Source: Sinomonas atrocyanea
GTDB taxonomy: Bacteria > Actinomycetota > Actinomycetes > Actinomycetales > Micrococcaceae
DNA: 64,000 bases
Assembly: GCF_001577305.1 (NCBI RefSeq)
Contig: NZ_CP014518.1
Location: 2,666,001-2,730,000, forward strand
Reading direction: 5' to 3'
Each line of letters begins with the position of its first letter. The first letter of the stretch is position 1. The notes under the pieces were generated by a model, which was given only the letters and a program-made list of their open reading frames with translations, did no database searches and was not told the DNA's origin. This document shows, in pieces, positions 23,453 to 33,117 of the stretch. The translations under genes and the position numbers were made by a program.

Positions 23453-24163
23453 ATGCCACGCACCGCCGAGACCGGCCCCCACTCCCAGACGCTCTCCCGG
23501 GGCATCCGCGCCCTCGAGGTCCTCGCGGAGGCGCGCACTCCCCTGACCATCGCCGAGCTCTCGTCGGCGCTGGACGTGCACCGCTCGATCGCCTACCGGA
23601 TCGTGCGCACGCTCGAGGACCACGCGCTGGTGACCCGCGACGACTCGGGCCGGCTCCAGCCCGGAGCGGGCCTCGCGGTGCTGGCCCGGTCGGTCTCGCG
23701 GGACCTCCAGGCGGCCGCGCTGCCCGAGCTCGGCCGGCTCGCGGCGGAGCTGCACATGACCGCCTTCGTGGCGGTCTGGGACCGTTCCGACTGCATCACC
23801 CTCGCCACGGTCGAGCCCCAGCACAACGGCGCGACCCTCGCCCAGCACCCGGGGACCCGGCACCCGCTGGACCGCGGCGGCCCCGGCATCGCCATCCAGT
23901 CCGCCCTCGGGCGCGACGAGTGGCAGCAGCGGGTGCCCGAGGTGCCCTACCGCGCGGAGTCGGACCAGTCCCGGGAACGGGGCTACGCCCTCAGCCACGA
24001 CGAGGTGATCCCCGGCCTGTCCTCCGTGGCCGTCCCCCTCATCCTGCCGCACCACCGGCCCGCGGCCCTCGCCGTGGTCTACCTCGGCACGGCCGTCGAC
24101 CCGGCGCCCATCGGGGCGGCACTCATCGCGGCGGCCGACCGGATCGCCCGCGCCGTCGGCTGA
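23453..24163 (+). CDS. IclR family transcriptional regulator
   Basis: The protein has 236 aa. A winged-helix domain (about residues 10-65, TIAELSSALDVHRSIAYRIVRTLEDHALV) precedes an IclR effector domain (about 75-230). ATG 23453 is chosen for AGGA 6 nt upstream and alignment with the family length. The frame is open 112 codons further upstream, but that stretch lacks coding-like third positions. It is divergent from the MHS transporter, so the likely role is control of uptake of an organic acid. Confidence 0.87.
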   Translation: MPRTAETGPHSQTLSRGIRALEVLAEARTPLTIAELSSALDVHRSIAYRIVRTLEDHALVTRDDSGRLQPGAGLAVLARSVSRDLQAAALPELGRLAAELHMTAFVAVWDRSDCITLATVEPQHNGATLAQHPGTRHPLDRGGPGIAIQSALGRDEWQQRVPEVPYRAESDQSRERGYALSHDEVIPGLSSVAVPLILPHHRPAALAVVYLGTAVDPAPIGAALIAAADRIARAVG

Positions 24164-24233
24164 GCCCGCTGCCGGCTGCCAGCGCGGGCGGCCGTCCCGG
24201 CCGAGGCTGCGATGGCTGGACATTCCCGGTCGT

Positions 24234-25516
24234 TCAGGCGGCGGGGCGGGCGTGCCCGCGCGGCAGGAGCAGGGACGTGGCGCCCAGGAGCGCCAGGGCG
24301 GCGGCGCACACGAGCGGCGCGGCCAACGCGGCGGGCGACCCACCGCCCTCTGCCAGGACCCCGGCGGTGCCCGCACCCAGCGCCACGCCCGCCACGAGGC
24401 CGCTCGCGAGCGCGGTCATGGCCGTGCCCATGCGTCCAGCGGGCGCCAGTCGGCCACCGAGGCCGTAGACCGTGACCATGATCGGGCCGACCGGCACGCC
24501 GACCAGCAGCATCATGGCCGCCATCGCACCGAGGCTGTGGGGCACGAGCATGAGGAAGGCGAGCGCGGTCAGGGCGCCCGCGCACGCCGTCCAGCGTGCC
24601 GCGAGGGTGAACTTCGCCGGCCAGGCGGCGACGCTGAGCGCTGCGACGGCGGAGGTCAGGCCCAGCGCCGCGTAGAGGAGTCCGGCGGTCTCCGCGGCGC
24701 CGAGCTCTCCCGCGAAGGCGGTCAGGGCGGCCTGGGTGCTGCCGAAGAAGGCGCCCATCGCGAGCATGCCCGCGGCCGGGAGCACGACCGGCGTCCAGCT
24801 TCCGGCGGCTGCCGGTGCGGCGTCCGCCCCGTCGGGGCGGGGCGGCCAGTCCTGGCGGCGGTGTGCACTGCTGCCGCGGTGGGGTGCACGGCGAAGGCGG
24901 TCACGAACACGGCGGTGAGGACGGCGGCCAGCGCGAGCGGCAGCCAGGGCGCGATGGCCGCGCCGAGGGCGCCGACCAGGGCGGGGCCGAGGACGAACGT
25001 CAGCTCGTCCGCCGTGCTCTCGTAGGAGAACGCCGCGTCGCGCTCGAGCTCGCGCAGTGGGCGCCGCTCGGTGAGGGCCATCCACCGCGCCCGGGCCAGG
25101 GGGCCGACCTGCGGGAGGGTCAGTCCGGCCGCGAGCGAGACCGCGATGAGCGGCAGCGGCGCCGACTCGTGGAGGCCGCCGGGCGCGTAGCTCACGGCGA
25201 TGACCCCGGCAGTCGTGGCGGTGTTGAGGAGGCCGGCGACGAGGACGGTGCGGCGCTGTCCGTACCGGTCGGCCAGCCAGCCGAGCGCGGGCGCGCCCAC
25301 GGCGGAGCCGATGCCGACGGCGCCGGCAGCAAGGCCGCCGAGCGCGTACGAGCCGGACGCCACCGAGACGAGGGCCAGCGTCCCGATGGTCAGCATGGCC
25401 AGTGGAAGCCTGGCGACAAGGGCGATAGGGATGAAGTCCGGCCCGGCCAGGGACGGCAGCGCGGAGTAGCGGGCAAGAAGCGAGACGCGGACGGCCACGG
25501 GGTACCTCGAGGACAT
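24234..25516 (-). pseudogene. MFS transporter interrupted by a frameshift
   Basis: The N-terminal half (from MSSRYPVAVRVSLLARYS, 25516 to about 24840) carries six membrane segments and the LADRYGQRRTV motif. The C-terminal half, from about 24840 to 24234, continues in another frame from WTPVVLPAAGMLAMGAFFG and supplies the remaining segments. Adding one base in either G4 run at 24834-24837 or 24839-24842 restores one reading frame of about 427 codons. It is either a recent pseudogene or a sequencing indel. As written, neither half would be a working carrier. An in-frame ATG six codons upstream (25534) is an alternative start. Confidence 0.8.
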
Positions 25517-25565
25517 GCACGGCGTCCCTGCCACCCGCCGTGCAGGACCCGGTAGCGTTCACATC

Positions 25566-28500
25566 CTACTGTGCTGCCGCTTCGGCCTCGGCTGTCGGCT
25601 GGGCCAGCTGGGGCGCGAGCCCCACCGAGGCGATGCGGGATCCGTCGCGGCCCTTGCTCACCCGGATCTGGGCCGGGATGCGCTGTTTGAGCTCCGAGAC
25701 GTGGCTCACGAGGCCGACGACCCGGCCGCCGGCCCGCAGGCCCTCGATGGCGTCCATCACCTGTTCGAGGGCCTGTTCGTCGAGGCTGCCGAACCCCTCG
25801 TCGACGAAGAGGGTCTCGATGTCGATGCCCCCGCTCTCGTGCTGCACCACGTCCGCCAGGCCGAGCGCGAGGGCGAGGGACGCCATGAACGTCTCCCCGC
25901 CGGAGAGGGTGGAAGGATCGCGCCGCTGGCCGGTCCAGCCGTCGACGACGTCGAGTCCGAGGCCCGAGGCAGCTCCGCGGGCCGCGAGGGCGTCGGTGTG
26001 CTCGAGGCTGAAGCGGCCGTCGCTCATCGCGAGCAGCCGCTCGGAGGCCGCGAGGGCCACCTGCTCGAGGCGGGCGGCGAGGACGTAGCTGTGCAGCGAC
26101 ATCCGCCGCTCGTTCTCCCCCTGGCCCCGAGCGGTCCGGGCCAGCGCCGCGAGCGAGTCGGACCGGGCCCGCGTCCGCTCGAGCAGGGGCCGAGCGGCCT
26201 CGAACGCCGCGCCCAGCGCGGTCAGGCGGCCGCAGGCGGCGGCCGCCCGCTGGGCGGCGAACTCGGCGGTCCGCGCCCGGTCCTCGGCTGCGGCCTCGCC
26301 GGCCCGCAGCCCGTCGAGGACCGTCTGGGTCGGTGCTGCGCCGCGGTGCTCGGCTTCGAGGGCCCGCTCGACGGCCGCCGAGGCAAAGAGGCCGCTCAGC
26401 TGCTGTCCTTCGGCCTCGTGCGCGGCAGCCTCGGCCTCGAGCCGTGCCGCCTCGGCCGGACCCAGGAGCGCCGCCCGCGCGGCGGGCGCGTCGGCGAAAG
26501 GCGAGGCCGAGAGGGCCGCGGCGAGGACGTCCGCGGCCGCCGAGCGCGCCTCCTCGGCCGCGCTGCTCGCGGCGAGCGAGTCAGCGAGGGCGGCGAGCGT
26601 GCGGGCCCGTGCCGCCACGTCCGCCTGCCGGGCGGCGACGCTGGGGAAGCCGCCGCGCCAGAGGACGATCTCGGCGTGCCGGCGGTCCCGTTCCTCGCCC
26701 CGGCTGCGGAGGGTCTCCTCGGCGCGGATCCTCAGGGCGGTGGCGTCCTGGCGTGCCGCGAGGGGGGCCTCACGTCGACGGGACAGGGCGCGTGTCCGCT
26801 CGAGCACGGACGTGAGCAGGGCCTCGGCCTGACGGGCACGGCCGAGCGCTGCGAGCTTCTCCTCGCGCACCCGCACGGCCTTGTCGGGGTCGGTCGCTCC
26901 GCCGCGTGCCTCCACGGCGGCCAGCCGGGCGCGCGCCGACGCCACGGCCTCGTGCGCGTCGCGCTCGCGCGCTGCCGCCGCCTCAGAGGACCGGGCGGCG
27001 GCGCGCTCCGCGTCGACGAGCAGGAGCGGGTCCTCGGTGCCCCGGGCGGGGGCGGGGTGCTCGGCGGAGCCGCACACGGGGCACGGCGCTCCCTCGTCGA
27101 GGTGTGCGGCGAGCTCGGCGGCGGCCTGGCCCAGCCGGAGCTCGCGCAGGCCCAGCCACGATTCCTTGGCGTTGAGCGCCTCCGCACGCCGTTCCCCGTG
27201 CTCGGATGTGGCGTCGGTGAGCGCGCGCAGCGCCCGCGCGTGGTCCTCGACGGCCTTGACGATGTCCTCGGCCGCGTCCGCCTCGAGCGTGGCGGAGCCG
27301 AGGGCTGCGGCCTCGACGGCGAGCCGGGAGCGCTCTGCCTCGAGCTCGTCGAGTTCCCGGCCGAGCCGCTCGGCGTCCGCCTCCGCGCGGGCCGCGGCGC
27401 TGCGGTGCGCCTCGAGGGCCGCGGCGGCGTCCGCGAGCTGGCGCTCGAGGTCCGCGAGGTTGCGCTCGGCCGCGATGCGCTCGGCGAGGACGGCAGCTTC
27501 CGCTTCCTCGGCGGAGGCCGCGCCCCGCACGTCCGCGGCCTCGGGCAGTCCGCTGCCCGGCGCCGTGCGCGGCGGGGTCCACCCCGTCGCGGCGGCGGCC
27601 TCCGCTGCGGCCGAGGCATCGGCGCGGGCGCGTGCCGATGCCTGTGCCGTGCGCTCTGCCTCGGCGAGCGGCCCGCTGAGGACGGTCGCCGCGCGGTGGG
27701 AGGCGAGGGCGTCCAGCCGTCTGGACTGGTCGGCGGCCGCCGATTCCCAGGCAGCCTGGCGGGCCCTGGCAGCCGAGAGTTCCTGGGCGTCCTCGAACCC
27801 ACGGGCGGCCTCGGCCACCATGCGGCGCGCTTGAGCGAGGGCCGCCCGGGCGGCCTCGCACTCGGCTGCGGCGCGATCCCTGAGCGCGCCGAGCGCCGCG
27901 CCCGCCCACCCGAACAGGGCCGCCGCCCGCTCGGGGTCCAGAGGCTCGTCGGGGTCCACGACCGGCCGATGGTCGCCGATCGGCTGCTGGTCGCGGACCG
28001 GCCCGTGCGCGCCGTCCGGGTGCTCCCGGCCGTCCGCGGCGGTGTCGGTTCCGGTGCCGGTGCCGCAGTCCTCGGCCCGGCCCTCGGCCGGGTCCCCGGA
28101 CGGGTCCCCGGGTCCGGAGCCGCGCTCGGCAACCAGACGGGCGAGGCCGTCCGGCAGCTCCTCGACGAGGGCGGCGAGGTCCGACTCGAGGCTGGCGACC
28201 GGCTGGGCGGCGGCGCGTTCAGCGGCTTCTGCCTCCGCCCTGGCCGCCTGCGCGAGGGAGGCGAGCTGGGCCTCGACGTCGGCGAAGCGGCGGGTGCCGA
28301 AGAGCTTCTCGAGGAGCTCGGTGCGCTCCGAGGCCTTGGCTCTGAGGAAGGAGGCGAACTCGCCCTGCGGCAGGAGCACGACCCTGGTGAACTGCTCGCG
28401 GGCCATCCCGAGCACCTCGCCCAGGAGCGCACCCGCCTCGTCGTTGCGCGAGGTGAGGGGGCGCCACGCGCCGTCCACGAGCTCGCGGACGTGGGTGGCG

Positions 28501-28841
28501 GCCTTCTGCTGGACCCAGCCGGACGCCGACCGCGCGCTCGGACGCGTCCACTCCGGGGTCCGGCGGACCTCGAAGCGGCGGCCCTGGGCGGTGAACTCGA
28601 GCACGACCGCCGGTTCCGCGTCTGCGGCGGCGTGGTGGCTCTTGAGCGAACGCGTGCCCTGGCGGGCCCCGGGGAGGCTGCCGTAGAGCGCGAAGCAGAC
28701 CGCGTCGAGGATGCTGGTCTTCCCCGCGCCGGTGGGCCCGTTGAGGAGGAAGAGCCCGTGCTCGGCCAGGGAGCCGAAGTCAATGGCCTCGTGGCCGGCG
28801 AACGGTCCGAACGCACTGATCTGAAGCTGGTGCAGCCTCAC
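25566..28841 (-). CDS. sbcC: SbcC (Rad50-like) exonuclease subunit
   Basis: The protein has 1091 aa. Walker A is LNGPTGAGKTSILDAVCFALYG near residue 35. Long Ala/Glu-rich coiled-coil arms flank a zinc hook CPVCGSAEHP near the middle. The C-terminal head has LSGGETFMASLALALGLADV and the Walker B FVDEGFGSLD. With SbcD it cuts DNA hairpins and ends. GTG 28841 overlaps the sbcD stop. Several long open frames lie antisense to it; they are G/C-bias shadows. Confidence 0.95.
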   Translation of the reverse strand: MRLHQLQISAFGPFAGHEAIDFGSLAEHGLFLLNGPTGAGKTSILDAVCFALYGSLPGARQGTRSLKSHHAAADAEPAVVLEFTAQGRRFEVRRTPEWTRPSARSASGWVQQKAATHVRELVDGAWRPLTSRNDEAGALLGEVLGMAREQFTRVVLLPQGEFASFLRAKASERTELLEKLFGTRRFADVEAQLASLAQAARAEAEAAERAAAQPVASLESDLAALVEELPDGLARLVAERGSGPGDPSGDPAEGRAEDCGTGTGTDTAADGREHPDGAHGPVRDQQPIGDHRPVVDPDEPLDPERAAALFGWAGAALGALRDRAAAECEAARAALAQARRMVAEAARGFEDAQELSAARARQAAWESAAADQSRRLDALASHRAATVLSGPLAEAERTAQASARARADASAAAEAAAATGWTPPRTAPGSGLPEAADVRGAASAEEAEAAVLAERIAAERNLADLERQLADAAAALEAHRSAAARAEADAERLGRELDELEAERSRLAVEAAALGSATLEADAAEDIVKAVEDHARALRALTDATSEHGERRAEALNAKESWLGLRELRLGQAAAELAAHLDEGAPCPVCGSAEHPAPARGTEDPLLLVDAERAAARSSEAAAARERDAHEAVASARARLAAVEARGGATDPDKAVRVREEKLAALGRARQAEALLTSVLERTRALSRRREAPLAARQDATALRIRAEETLRSRGEERDRRHAEIVLWRGGFPSVAARQADVAARARTLAALADSLAASSAAEEARSAAADVLAAALSASPFADAPAARAALLGPAEAARLEAEAAAHEAEGQQLSGLFASAAVERALEAEHRGAAPTQTVLDGLRAGEAAAEDRARTAEFAAQRAAAACGRLTALGAAFEAARPLLERTRARSDSLAALARTARGQGENERRMSLHSYVLAARLEQVALAASERLLAMSDGRFSLEHTDALAARGAASGLGLDVVDGWTGQRRDPSTLSGGETFMASLALALGLADVVQHESGGIDIETLFVDEGFGSLDEQALEQVMDAIEGLRAGGRVVGLVSHVSELKQRIPAQIRVSKGRDGSRIASVGLAPQLAQPTAEAEAAAQ

Positions 28842-30001
28842 GAGGCCACCTCCGCGAGCCGCACCGATTCGAGGGCGTGCTCCAGGGCCTCCCGTTCGGT
28901 CGCGTCCGCGCCGCGGCCGCGGACGTGCTCGAGGAACCCGCAGCACAGGTCCACATCGCTGCGGGCGGCGGCGAGCCGCTCGCTGTAGGTCGCGGCGGCC
29001 GTCCCGTCCCGGCCCTCGGGCTCGAAGGCGAGCGCGACCGTGAGGGGGAAGCGGGCGCGCAGCCGTTCCATCGCGGCCCTCGGGCGCTCCGCGTCGGTCA
29101 GGGTGACGTGGCAGTAGGCCGACTCGGCTGCGGTGTGGGCCACATCGGACAGGAGGTCCTCGAGCGGCCCTCGGAGGACCGCGAGCCGGTGCCGGCTCGC
29201 CCAGTCGACGGTCTCGACCGACGCGATCCCGTCCGGGCCGACGTCGAGCATCCATGCCCCCTTCGCCTGCCGCCACTCGGAGAACGAGTAGGCGAGCGGC
29301 GACCCCGAGTAGCGGATCGAGGGGGTCAGCTCCTGCCGCCCGTGCAGATGGCCCAGGGCGGCGTAGTCGAAGCCCTCGAAGACCGACAGCGGCACGACGT
29401 CGAGGCCTCCCACCGACAGCGCGCGCTCGCTCTCGCTCGACACCCCGCCGCCGGCGAAGGTGTGGGCCATGACGATCGAGTGCACGGTGCCGGCGGCCTT
29501 CCGGACCCCGAGGTCCGCCCTGGCCTTGCCGAGCGCCGCCGCGGTGACGGAGGCGTGGCCGGGCGCGGAGGCCCCGAGGGCTTCGGCGACGAGGCGCGGC
29601 TCGAGGTACGGGAGCCCGTAGACGGCGAGCTGGGCGCCGTCGCCGAGCGGAAGCAGGACCGGATCCCCGATCTGGTCCACGCGGGTGCGCAGGTGCACAC
29701 CTCCGCGCTCGAGGAGCCTGGAGCCGAAGCCGAGCCTGACCGCCGAGTCGTGGTTCCCGCTCGTGATGATGACCTGTGCACCCGCGGCGGTGAGCCGCAC
29801 GAGGGTCTCGTCGAGGAGCTCGACGACGTCGACGGCGGGCAGTGCCCGGTCATAGACGTCCCCCGCGACGAGCACCGCGGCGACGTGCTCCGCTTCCACG
29901 TGGGCCACGAGGGCATCGAGCCACTCGCGCTGCGCGTCGAGCATCCCGACGCCGTGGAAGGACCGGCCCAGGTGCCAGTCCGAGGTGTGGAGGATCTTCA
30001 T
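28838..30001 (-). CDS. sbcD: SbcD (Mre11-like) nuclease subunit
   Basis: The protein has 387 aa and is a calcineurin-type phosphoesterase. Metal-binding motifs are TSDWHLGR, AGDVYDR, SGNHDS and LGHLHGRQ. It provides the Mn-dependent 3'-5' exonuclease and endonuclease activity of the SbcCD complex. ATG 30001 is chosen: MKILHTSDWHLGR is the family start and TAGCGT lies 7 nt upstream (leaderless pattern). It overlaps sbcC (GTGA). Confidence 0.95.
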   Translation of the reverse strand: MKILHTSDWHLGRSFHGVGMLDAQREWLDALVAHVEAEHVAAVLVAGDVYDRALPAVDVVELLDETLVRLTAAGAQVIITSGNHDSAVRLGFGSRLLERGGVHLRTRVDQIGDPVLLPLGDGAQLAVYGLPYLEPRLVAEALGASAPGHASVTAAALGKARADLGVRKAAGTVHSIVMAHTFAGGGVSSESERALSVGGLDVVPLSVFEGFDYAALGHLHGRQELTPSIRYSGSPLAYSFSEWRQAKGAWMLDVGPDGIASVETVDWASRHRLAVLRGPLEDLLSDVAHTAAESAYCHVTLTDAERPRAAMERLRARFPLTVALAFEPEGRDGTAAATYSERLAAARSDVDLCCGFLEHVRGRGADATEREALEHALESVRLAEVAS

Positions 30002-30056
30002 GGTCACAACGCTAGAGGGCGGCACCGACAGTTCTCGCGATGCCGCCGCCGTCACC

Positions 30057-31079
30057 TCAGCGGTCCTTGTCGAAGAACTCTCGTGCGTCGTCGTCGTCCG
30101 AGCGCTCCGGTGCCGGCGCCGCCTCGGCGCTGGCGGCCTCCTCGCTCACGGCCTCCTCGCCGCGGGCCGCTTCGGACGCGCCGCTGGACTCGCGGGCTGC
30201 GGCGGCGTGGGCACCCTCTGCGGTCCCCGCCTCCACTGCCGTCAGGACGGCCTCGGAGACGCGGGCTCCGTCGTCACGGGTGGCCTCCGCCGTCAGGTCA
30301 CCGACGCCGCCCGCCGTCGCGCCGTGCAGCTCGTCGGACGAGCCGAAGCCGCGGAAGATGAGGCCCGTGATGACCGCTCCGAGGACCGGCGCCACCCAGA
30401 AGAGCCACAGCTGGCCGAGCGCGCTGCCCTCGGCGAACACGGCGGTCGCGGTCGAGCGGGCGGGGTTGAGCGAGGCGTTGGTGATGGGGGCGATCGCCTG
30501 GACCAGCACCGACAGGCCGAGGCCGATCGCCCACGGCGCCATGCCCTTGACCGCGCGCCTGCTGGTGACGAAGAGGATGATGGCCACGAACGCGGCGGTG
30601 GCGACCACCTCGGCCAGGAGGCCGGCGGACATCGGGAACTTGCTCGGCGACAGGCTGTCGAACCCGTTCGAGAGCTGGGTGAAGATCGTCTGGGAGCTGT
30701 TCCCGCTGCCCAGGCTCGGCAGCGTCCGGATGGTCACCCAGAGGAGGAGGGTGCCGACCAGGCCGCCCACGAGCTGGGAGGCGATGTAGCCGGGGACGAG
30801 CCGCCAGTTCGTGCGCCCGGCCACGGCGAGCCCGAGCGTCACGGCCGGGTTGAAGTGGCCGCCGGAGATGTGCCCCACCGCCGCGATCCCCACGGCGATG
30901 CTGAGGCCGACCGCGAAGGGCGTCGGAATCGGTGCCGAGGAGGGCGTGCTGAACAGCGCGACACCGAGCCCCGCGTACGCGAGCAGGAACGTGCCGAATG
31001 CCTCGGCGACGAGCTTCGCGACGACGCTGAACTCGGCCGGCGCCTTCACGCGCGTGGACGCAGCCACGTCTGTGGTCAT
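30057..31079 (-). CDS. Aquaporin/MIP family channel with long acidic C-terminal tail
   Basis: The protein has 340 aa. Six membrane segments and two half-helices carry the NPA motifs GGHFNPAVT (about residue 75) and SLNPARS (about residue 205). It conducts water or small neutral solutes. An unusual tail of about 90 residues, rich in Ala, Glu and Ser, follows the last segment and ends in a DDDDAREFF-like acidic cluster. ATG 31079 follows a GAGGA site; an in-frame ATG lies 15 nt upstream. It is divergent from a MarR gene. Confidence 0.9.
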   Translation of the reverse strand: MTTDVAASTRVKAPAEFSVVAKLVAEAFGTFLLAYAGLGVALFSTPSSAPIPTPFAVGLSIAVGIAAVGHISGGHFNPAVTLGLAVAGRTNWRLVPGYIASQLVGGLVGTLLLWVTIRTLPSLGSGNSSQTIFTQLSNGFDSLSPSKFPMSAGLLAEVVATAAFVAIILFVTSRRAVKGMAPWAIGLGLSVLVQAIAPITNASLNPARSTATAVFAEGSALGQLWLFWVAPVLGAVITGLIFRGFGSSDELHGATAGGVGDLTAEATRDDGARVSEAVLTAVEAGTAEGAHAAAARESSGASEAARGEEAVSEEAASAEAAPAPERSDDDDAREFFDKDR

Positions 31080-31249
31080 GAGGTCCTCTTTCATGGAGTG
31101 TCGAAGTGCTCACGAGGGTGCCTGAGCGGGGCCGCCAGCGCGGGGCAGGCCTCCAGCAGACTATCGCTTCCCACGGGGTGCCCCGAAAACCGGCCGAAGC
31201 CCGGCCGCAGGGCGAGCGAGCTGGGCCGTGGCGATCTTAGGCTGGTCCC

Positions 31250-31720
31250 ATGGACTCCCCAGACACCGGCCCGGGCGAGGCATGGGGCCTCACCGACGTG
31301 ATCACGCGGCTGCGCCGCACGCTCCGCGCCGGCGTGCGCGACGAGCTGCCCTGGGAGGCCCTCCCGATGGCGCAGGTGGAGCTCCTCCAGCGCCTGGCCG
31401 ACGAGCCGGGGCTCGGGGTGAGCGAGCTCGCGCAGCGGCAGAACCTCGCGAAGAACACGGTGAGCAACCTCGTGGCGCAGATGGCCGCCTCCGGCCTCCT
31501 CGCGCGCCGCGCCAGCGAGGCCGACCGGAGGGCCGTGGTGCTGAGCCTCACGGCGGACGGGCACAGCCGGCTGGAGCACTGGCAGCAGGCCAACGAGAAG
31601 CGCATCCGGCGCGCGCTCGCCTCACTCGCCGCCGAGGACCAGGACTCGATCAACCGCGCGCTCCCGGCGCTGCGCGCCCTCGCGTCCCGCATGGAGGCGG
31701 ACGCCGCCGGCGACGCCTAG
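31250..31720 (+). CDS. MarR family transcriptional regulator
   Basis: The protein has 156 aa with a winged-helix MarR fold. The recognition region LGVSELAQRQNLAKNTVSNLVAQMAASGLL (about 62-91) is followed by the wing RRASEADRRAVVLSLTADG. It is probably leaderless (TAGGCT, 6 nt, ATG). It is divergent from the aquaporin gene across 170 bp and converges with ClC 18 bp away. Control of the aquaporin is possible. No operator was identified. Confidence 0.88.
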   Translation: MDSPDTGPGEAWGLTDVITRLRRTLRAGVRDELPWEALPMAQVELLQRLADEPGLGVSELAQRQNLAKNTVSNLVAQMAASGLLARRASEADRRAVVLSLTADGHSRLEHWQQANEKRIRRALASLAAEDQDSINRALPALRALASRMEADAAGDA

Positions 31721-31738
31721 CTCCGGCGCCGCGCCCGC

Positions 31739-33016
31739 TCAGGCGATGTCGGAGAGCCGGGTGCGCTCGAGGAAGTACACCACCGCAAGCGCCCCGGCCG
31801 TCGCCAGCATGGCGGGGACGAGCATCTCCGGACTCATGCCGGTGAACTCGGAGGCGAGGATCAGCCCGGTCATCGGTGCCTTCATGGTGCTGGCGAGGAA
31901 CGCCGCGGCGCCGACGAACGCGAACGCGGCCACGGAGGTCCCGGGGGCGAACGCGTTCACGATGCTCCCCAGCACGATCCCGAGCATGGCGCCGACCGCG
32001 ACCGAGGGCGTGAGCGTGCCGCCCGCCGCTCCGGCCCTGATGGTGGCGAGCGTCGTGGCCGTCTTGGCCACGAGCAGGATCCCGACGAGCGCGAGCGGCG
32101 CCGCCGCGGAGAACGCCGTCTGCGCCGCCGCCTTCCCGTTCCCCACCACCTCGGGCAGCACCATCGCGACGGCTCCCACGGCGGCGAAGAGCAGGGGCAT
32201 CGTCCAGAGGATGGAGCGGCCGCGGGGCCGGGTGCCCGACGAGTAGCGGGTGAGCCAGGTGAAGCCCGCCGCGCCGAGGCCGATCAGGGGCCCCGCGGCG
32301 AACGACCAGCCGACGAGCGCAGGGGTGAGCTCCACGGGCGGCAGGGCGTACATCGGATCGGTGGGGACCACCAGCCGGGCCACGGTTGCCGCGATCGCGG
32401 AGGTCGCGAACGCGGGCAGCAGGACCGCGAAGCTCACCTCGGCGAGCAGCACCTCCACGGCGAAGAGTGCCCCGCCGAAGGGAACGTTGTAGACCGCGGC
32501 GAGCCCGGCCCCGGCGCCGCAGGCAACGAGGATGCGCACCTCGCGGGGCGAGAGGCCGGCGCCACGGGAGACCTTGTCCGCGAGCAGCGCCCCGAGCTCG
32601 CGCGGCGCCGCCTCGCGGCCGATCGATGCTCCGAGCCCCACGATGACCACCTGCAGCGCCGCGTTGGCCACGGTCGTGAACCACGGCATCGAGGTGCCCT
32701 TCGTGGCGTCCTCGACGGCGACGACCCGCTTCGCCCACGTCCGCAGCGCCCACCAGCCCAGGGCTCCGATCGCCCCGGCGACGACGAGGGCTGCGAGCCG
32801 CCGCCACGGCGGCGCCTGGGTGGCGCCGTCCAGGAGGGTCCCGTGCGAATAGCCGAAGGCGAGGTGCTCGAGGCCCTGCAGGGCGACGTCGACGGCGATG
32901 CCGATCAGGCCAGCGCCGAGGCCCACGGCGACGATGACCGCGGCCAGGCGCAACAGCCGGCGGCCCTCCTGGCGCACTCCGTCGACGCTCATGGCCGCCC
33001 CATCAACGACGGCCAT
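31739..33016 (-). CDS. ClC family chloride channel/exchanger
   Basis: The protein has 425 aa with about 10-12 helices. The GASIGREAAPRELGALLADK loop carries the gating glutamate in the place of the usual GREGP; PFGGALFAVEVLL and FLASTMKAPMTGLILASEF are further ClC signatures. It moves chloride or a similar anion, probably in exchange for protons. Start 33016 or 32992 is possible, and neither has a clear ribosome site. TAGAATAGTTCTA, a small palindrome about 30 bp upstream, may be part of the promoter. Confidence 0.9.
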   Translation of the reverse strand: MAVVDGAAMSVDGVRQEGRRLLRLAAVIVAVGLGAGLIGIAVDVALQGLEHLAFGYSHGTLLDGATQAPPWRRLAALVVAGAIGALGWWALRTWAKRVVAVEDATKGTSMPWFTTVANAALQVVIVGLGASIGREAAPRELGALLADKVSRGAGLSPREVRILVACGAGAGLAAVYNVPFGGALFAVEVLLAEVSFAVLLPAFATSAIAATVARLVVPTDPMYALPPVELTPALVGWSFAAGPLIGLGAAGFTWLTRYSSGTRPRGRSILWTMPLLFAAVGAVAMVLPEVVGNGKAAAQTAFSAAAPLALVGILLVAKTATTLATIRAGAAGGTLTPSVAVGAMLGIVLGSIVNAFAPGTSVAAFAFVGAAAFLASTMKAPMTGLILASEFTGMSPEMLVPAMLATAGALAVVYFLERTRLSDIA

Positions 33017-33117
33017 GGGACCAAAGAAGTTCTGACATAGAACTATTCTAGCGCGGACCCCGGCCCGCGCACCCCGGGCGCGCTGCAGGCGGCATCGGCG
33101 CCCACTACGCTGTCTGC

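Noticed and set aside
25515..28988. 1157-codon open frame antisense to sbcC
   Set aside because: It mirrors the third-position G/C of sbcC, whose Walker, hook and signature motifs are intact. The antisense product is low-complexity Arg/Gly/Glu with no motif.
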